DNA from: Dehalococcoidia bacterium
GTDB taxonomy: Bacteria > Chloroflexota > Dehalococcoidia > Dehalococcoidales > W693
Direction of reading: 5' to 3'
Assembly: GCA_030627335.1 (NCBI GenBank)
Contig: DAOUSH010000041.1
Coordinates: 1-5,277, forward strand
DNA: 5,277 nt
Shown here: one piece after another, positions 4,742 through 5,277 of the stretch
Position numbering within the stretch: position 1 is the stretch's first letter
How the letters are laid out: every line of letters starts with the position of its first letter
Notes under the pieces: generated by a model
What the model was told of the DNA's origin: nothing
Database searches by the model: none
Seen by the model: only the letters and a program-made list of their open reading frames with translations
Program-made: the position numbers and the translations under genes

Positions 4742-5277
4742 ATGGCAGGGCTTCTCTTTGGCACCGCCGGCATCCCCTTCAGCACCCAGCCGCCGACCAC
4801 CATAGACGGCGTCAAACGCATCGCCGAGCTCGGGCTGGGCTGTATGGAGATAGAGTTCGTCAGGGGGGTCTACCTGAGCGAGGCGGATGCCTATCTGGCC
4901 GCCAAGACAGCAGAAGATTACGGGGTCAGGCTATCCGCCCATGCCCCCTACTTCATCAATTTCAATGCCCACGAGCCGAGAAAGCTCAGAGCCAGCCAGG
5001 GAATCCTGTTAAAAGCCGCCCGTATCGCCTCGATATGCGGCGCCAGGAGTATGGTCTTCCACCCTGGCTTTTACCTCGGCGACCCGCCACAGGAGACCTA
5101 CCAGACGATAAAGAAATACCTGGCGGAGGTGGTGTCGCAGCTCAAGCAGGAGGATAACCGGCTATGGCTCAGGCCCGAGGTCAGCGGTAAAGCCAGCCAG
5201 TTCGGCACCATCACCGAGATAGCCGACCTGTGCTCCGAGCTGGAAGGGCTGGCTCCCTGCATCGACTTCGCCCACTG
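4742..5277 (+). CDS. Endonuclease IV-like TIM-barrel protein (AP endonuclease family 2), 3' end outside the window
   Basis: The first 178 residues of a TIM-barrel protein related to endonuclease IV (Nfo), the zinc-dependent enzyme that cuts DNA at abasic sites in base excision repair. It opens LLFGTAGIPFST and then shows barrel strand ends carrying candidate metal ligands: His67 in SAHAPYFINF, His107 in VFHPG, Glu146 in RPEVSGK, and Asp175 and His178 in CIDFAH. Their order and spacing follow E. coli Nfo (His69, His109, Glu145, Asp179, His182). The RPEVSGK segment differs from the LENTAG type of E. coli, so this may belong to a divergent branch. A sugar-isomerase-like TIM-barrel function cannot be excluded, because the C-terminal ligands lie beyond the window. 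The ATG at 4742 has no Shine-Dalgarno; the promoter almost touches it. The gene is divergent from rsfS. Confidence 0.83.
   Translation, partial: MAGLLFGTAGIPFSTQPPTTIDGVKRIAELGLGCMEIEFVRGVYLSEADAYLAAKTAEDYGVRLSAHAPYFINFNAHEPRKLRASQGILLKAARIASICGARSMVFHPGFYLGDPPQETYQTIKKYLAEVVSQLKQEDNRLWLRPEVSGKASQFGTITEIADLCSELEGLAPCIDFAH

Noticed and set aside
1..5277. CRISPR array, tRNA/rRNA gene, insertion sequence or phage genes
   Set aside because: No regularly spaced repeats, no tRNA arm motifs, no terminal inverted repeats and no transposase, integrase or phage proteins were found.

Overview
The window looks like ordinary chromosomal housekeeping DNA from a bacterium. I see no phage, transposon, CRISPR or toxin-antitoxin signature, and no rRNA or tRNA gene. 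The best guess for the source is Chloroflexota, in the Dehalococcoidia direction. This rests on the style of the protein sequences, a DUF362 protein beside acylphosphatase, and an endonuclease IV-like TIM-barrel protein of the kind also found in archaea. It is inference; a protein search would settle it.

Layout, left to right. (1) The last bases of an unidentified upstream gene, then a complete acylphosphatase gene (acyP, +). (2) A DUF362-family gene on the minus strand, convergent with acyP, with a TTG start behind a strong Shine-Dalgarno. (3) An AT-rich spacer of about 460 bases holding promoter-like sequences and at most a doubtful 24-codon ORF. (4) A plus-strand run thiL - tsaE - tsaB, tightly packed (4- and 3-base gaps), followed after 58 bases by ndk, which appears to have its own promoter. 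(5) rsfS on the minus strand, convergent with ndk and only 9 bases from it. (6) A short divergent promoter region, then an endonuclease IV-like gene on the plus strand that runs off the window.

Function. ThiL makes thiamine pyrophosphate. TsaE and TsaB belong to the machinery that puts the t6A modification on tRNAs reading ANN codons. Ndk balances nucleoside triphosphate pools. RsfS silences ribosomes when nutrients are scarce. The last gene is probably a base-excision-repair enzyme. The thiL-tsaE-tsaB order is a familiar bacterial cluster, but rimI and tsaD, which often follow, are absent here.

The points most worth a second look are all about how genes are read. tsaE is broken by one missing T in a four-T run, at exactly the place where a -1 slip restores the whole family sequence. 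rsfS has no ATG, GTG or TTG at its proper N-terminus and seems to start at CTG behind a perfect GGAGG. thiL and the endonuclease gene share the same 9-base promoter core, CGTGCTATA, 7 to 8 bases before their ATG, which predicts leaderless or nearly leaderless mRNAs. I found no convincing previously undescribed system.
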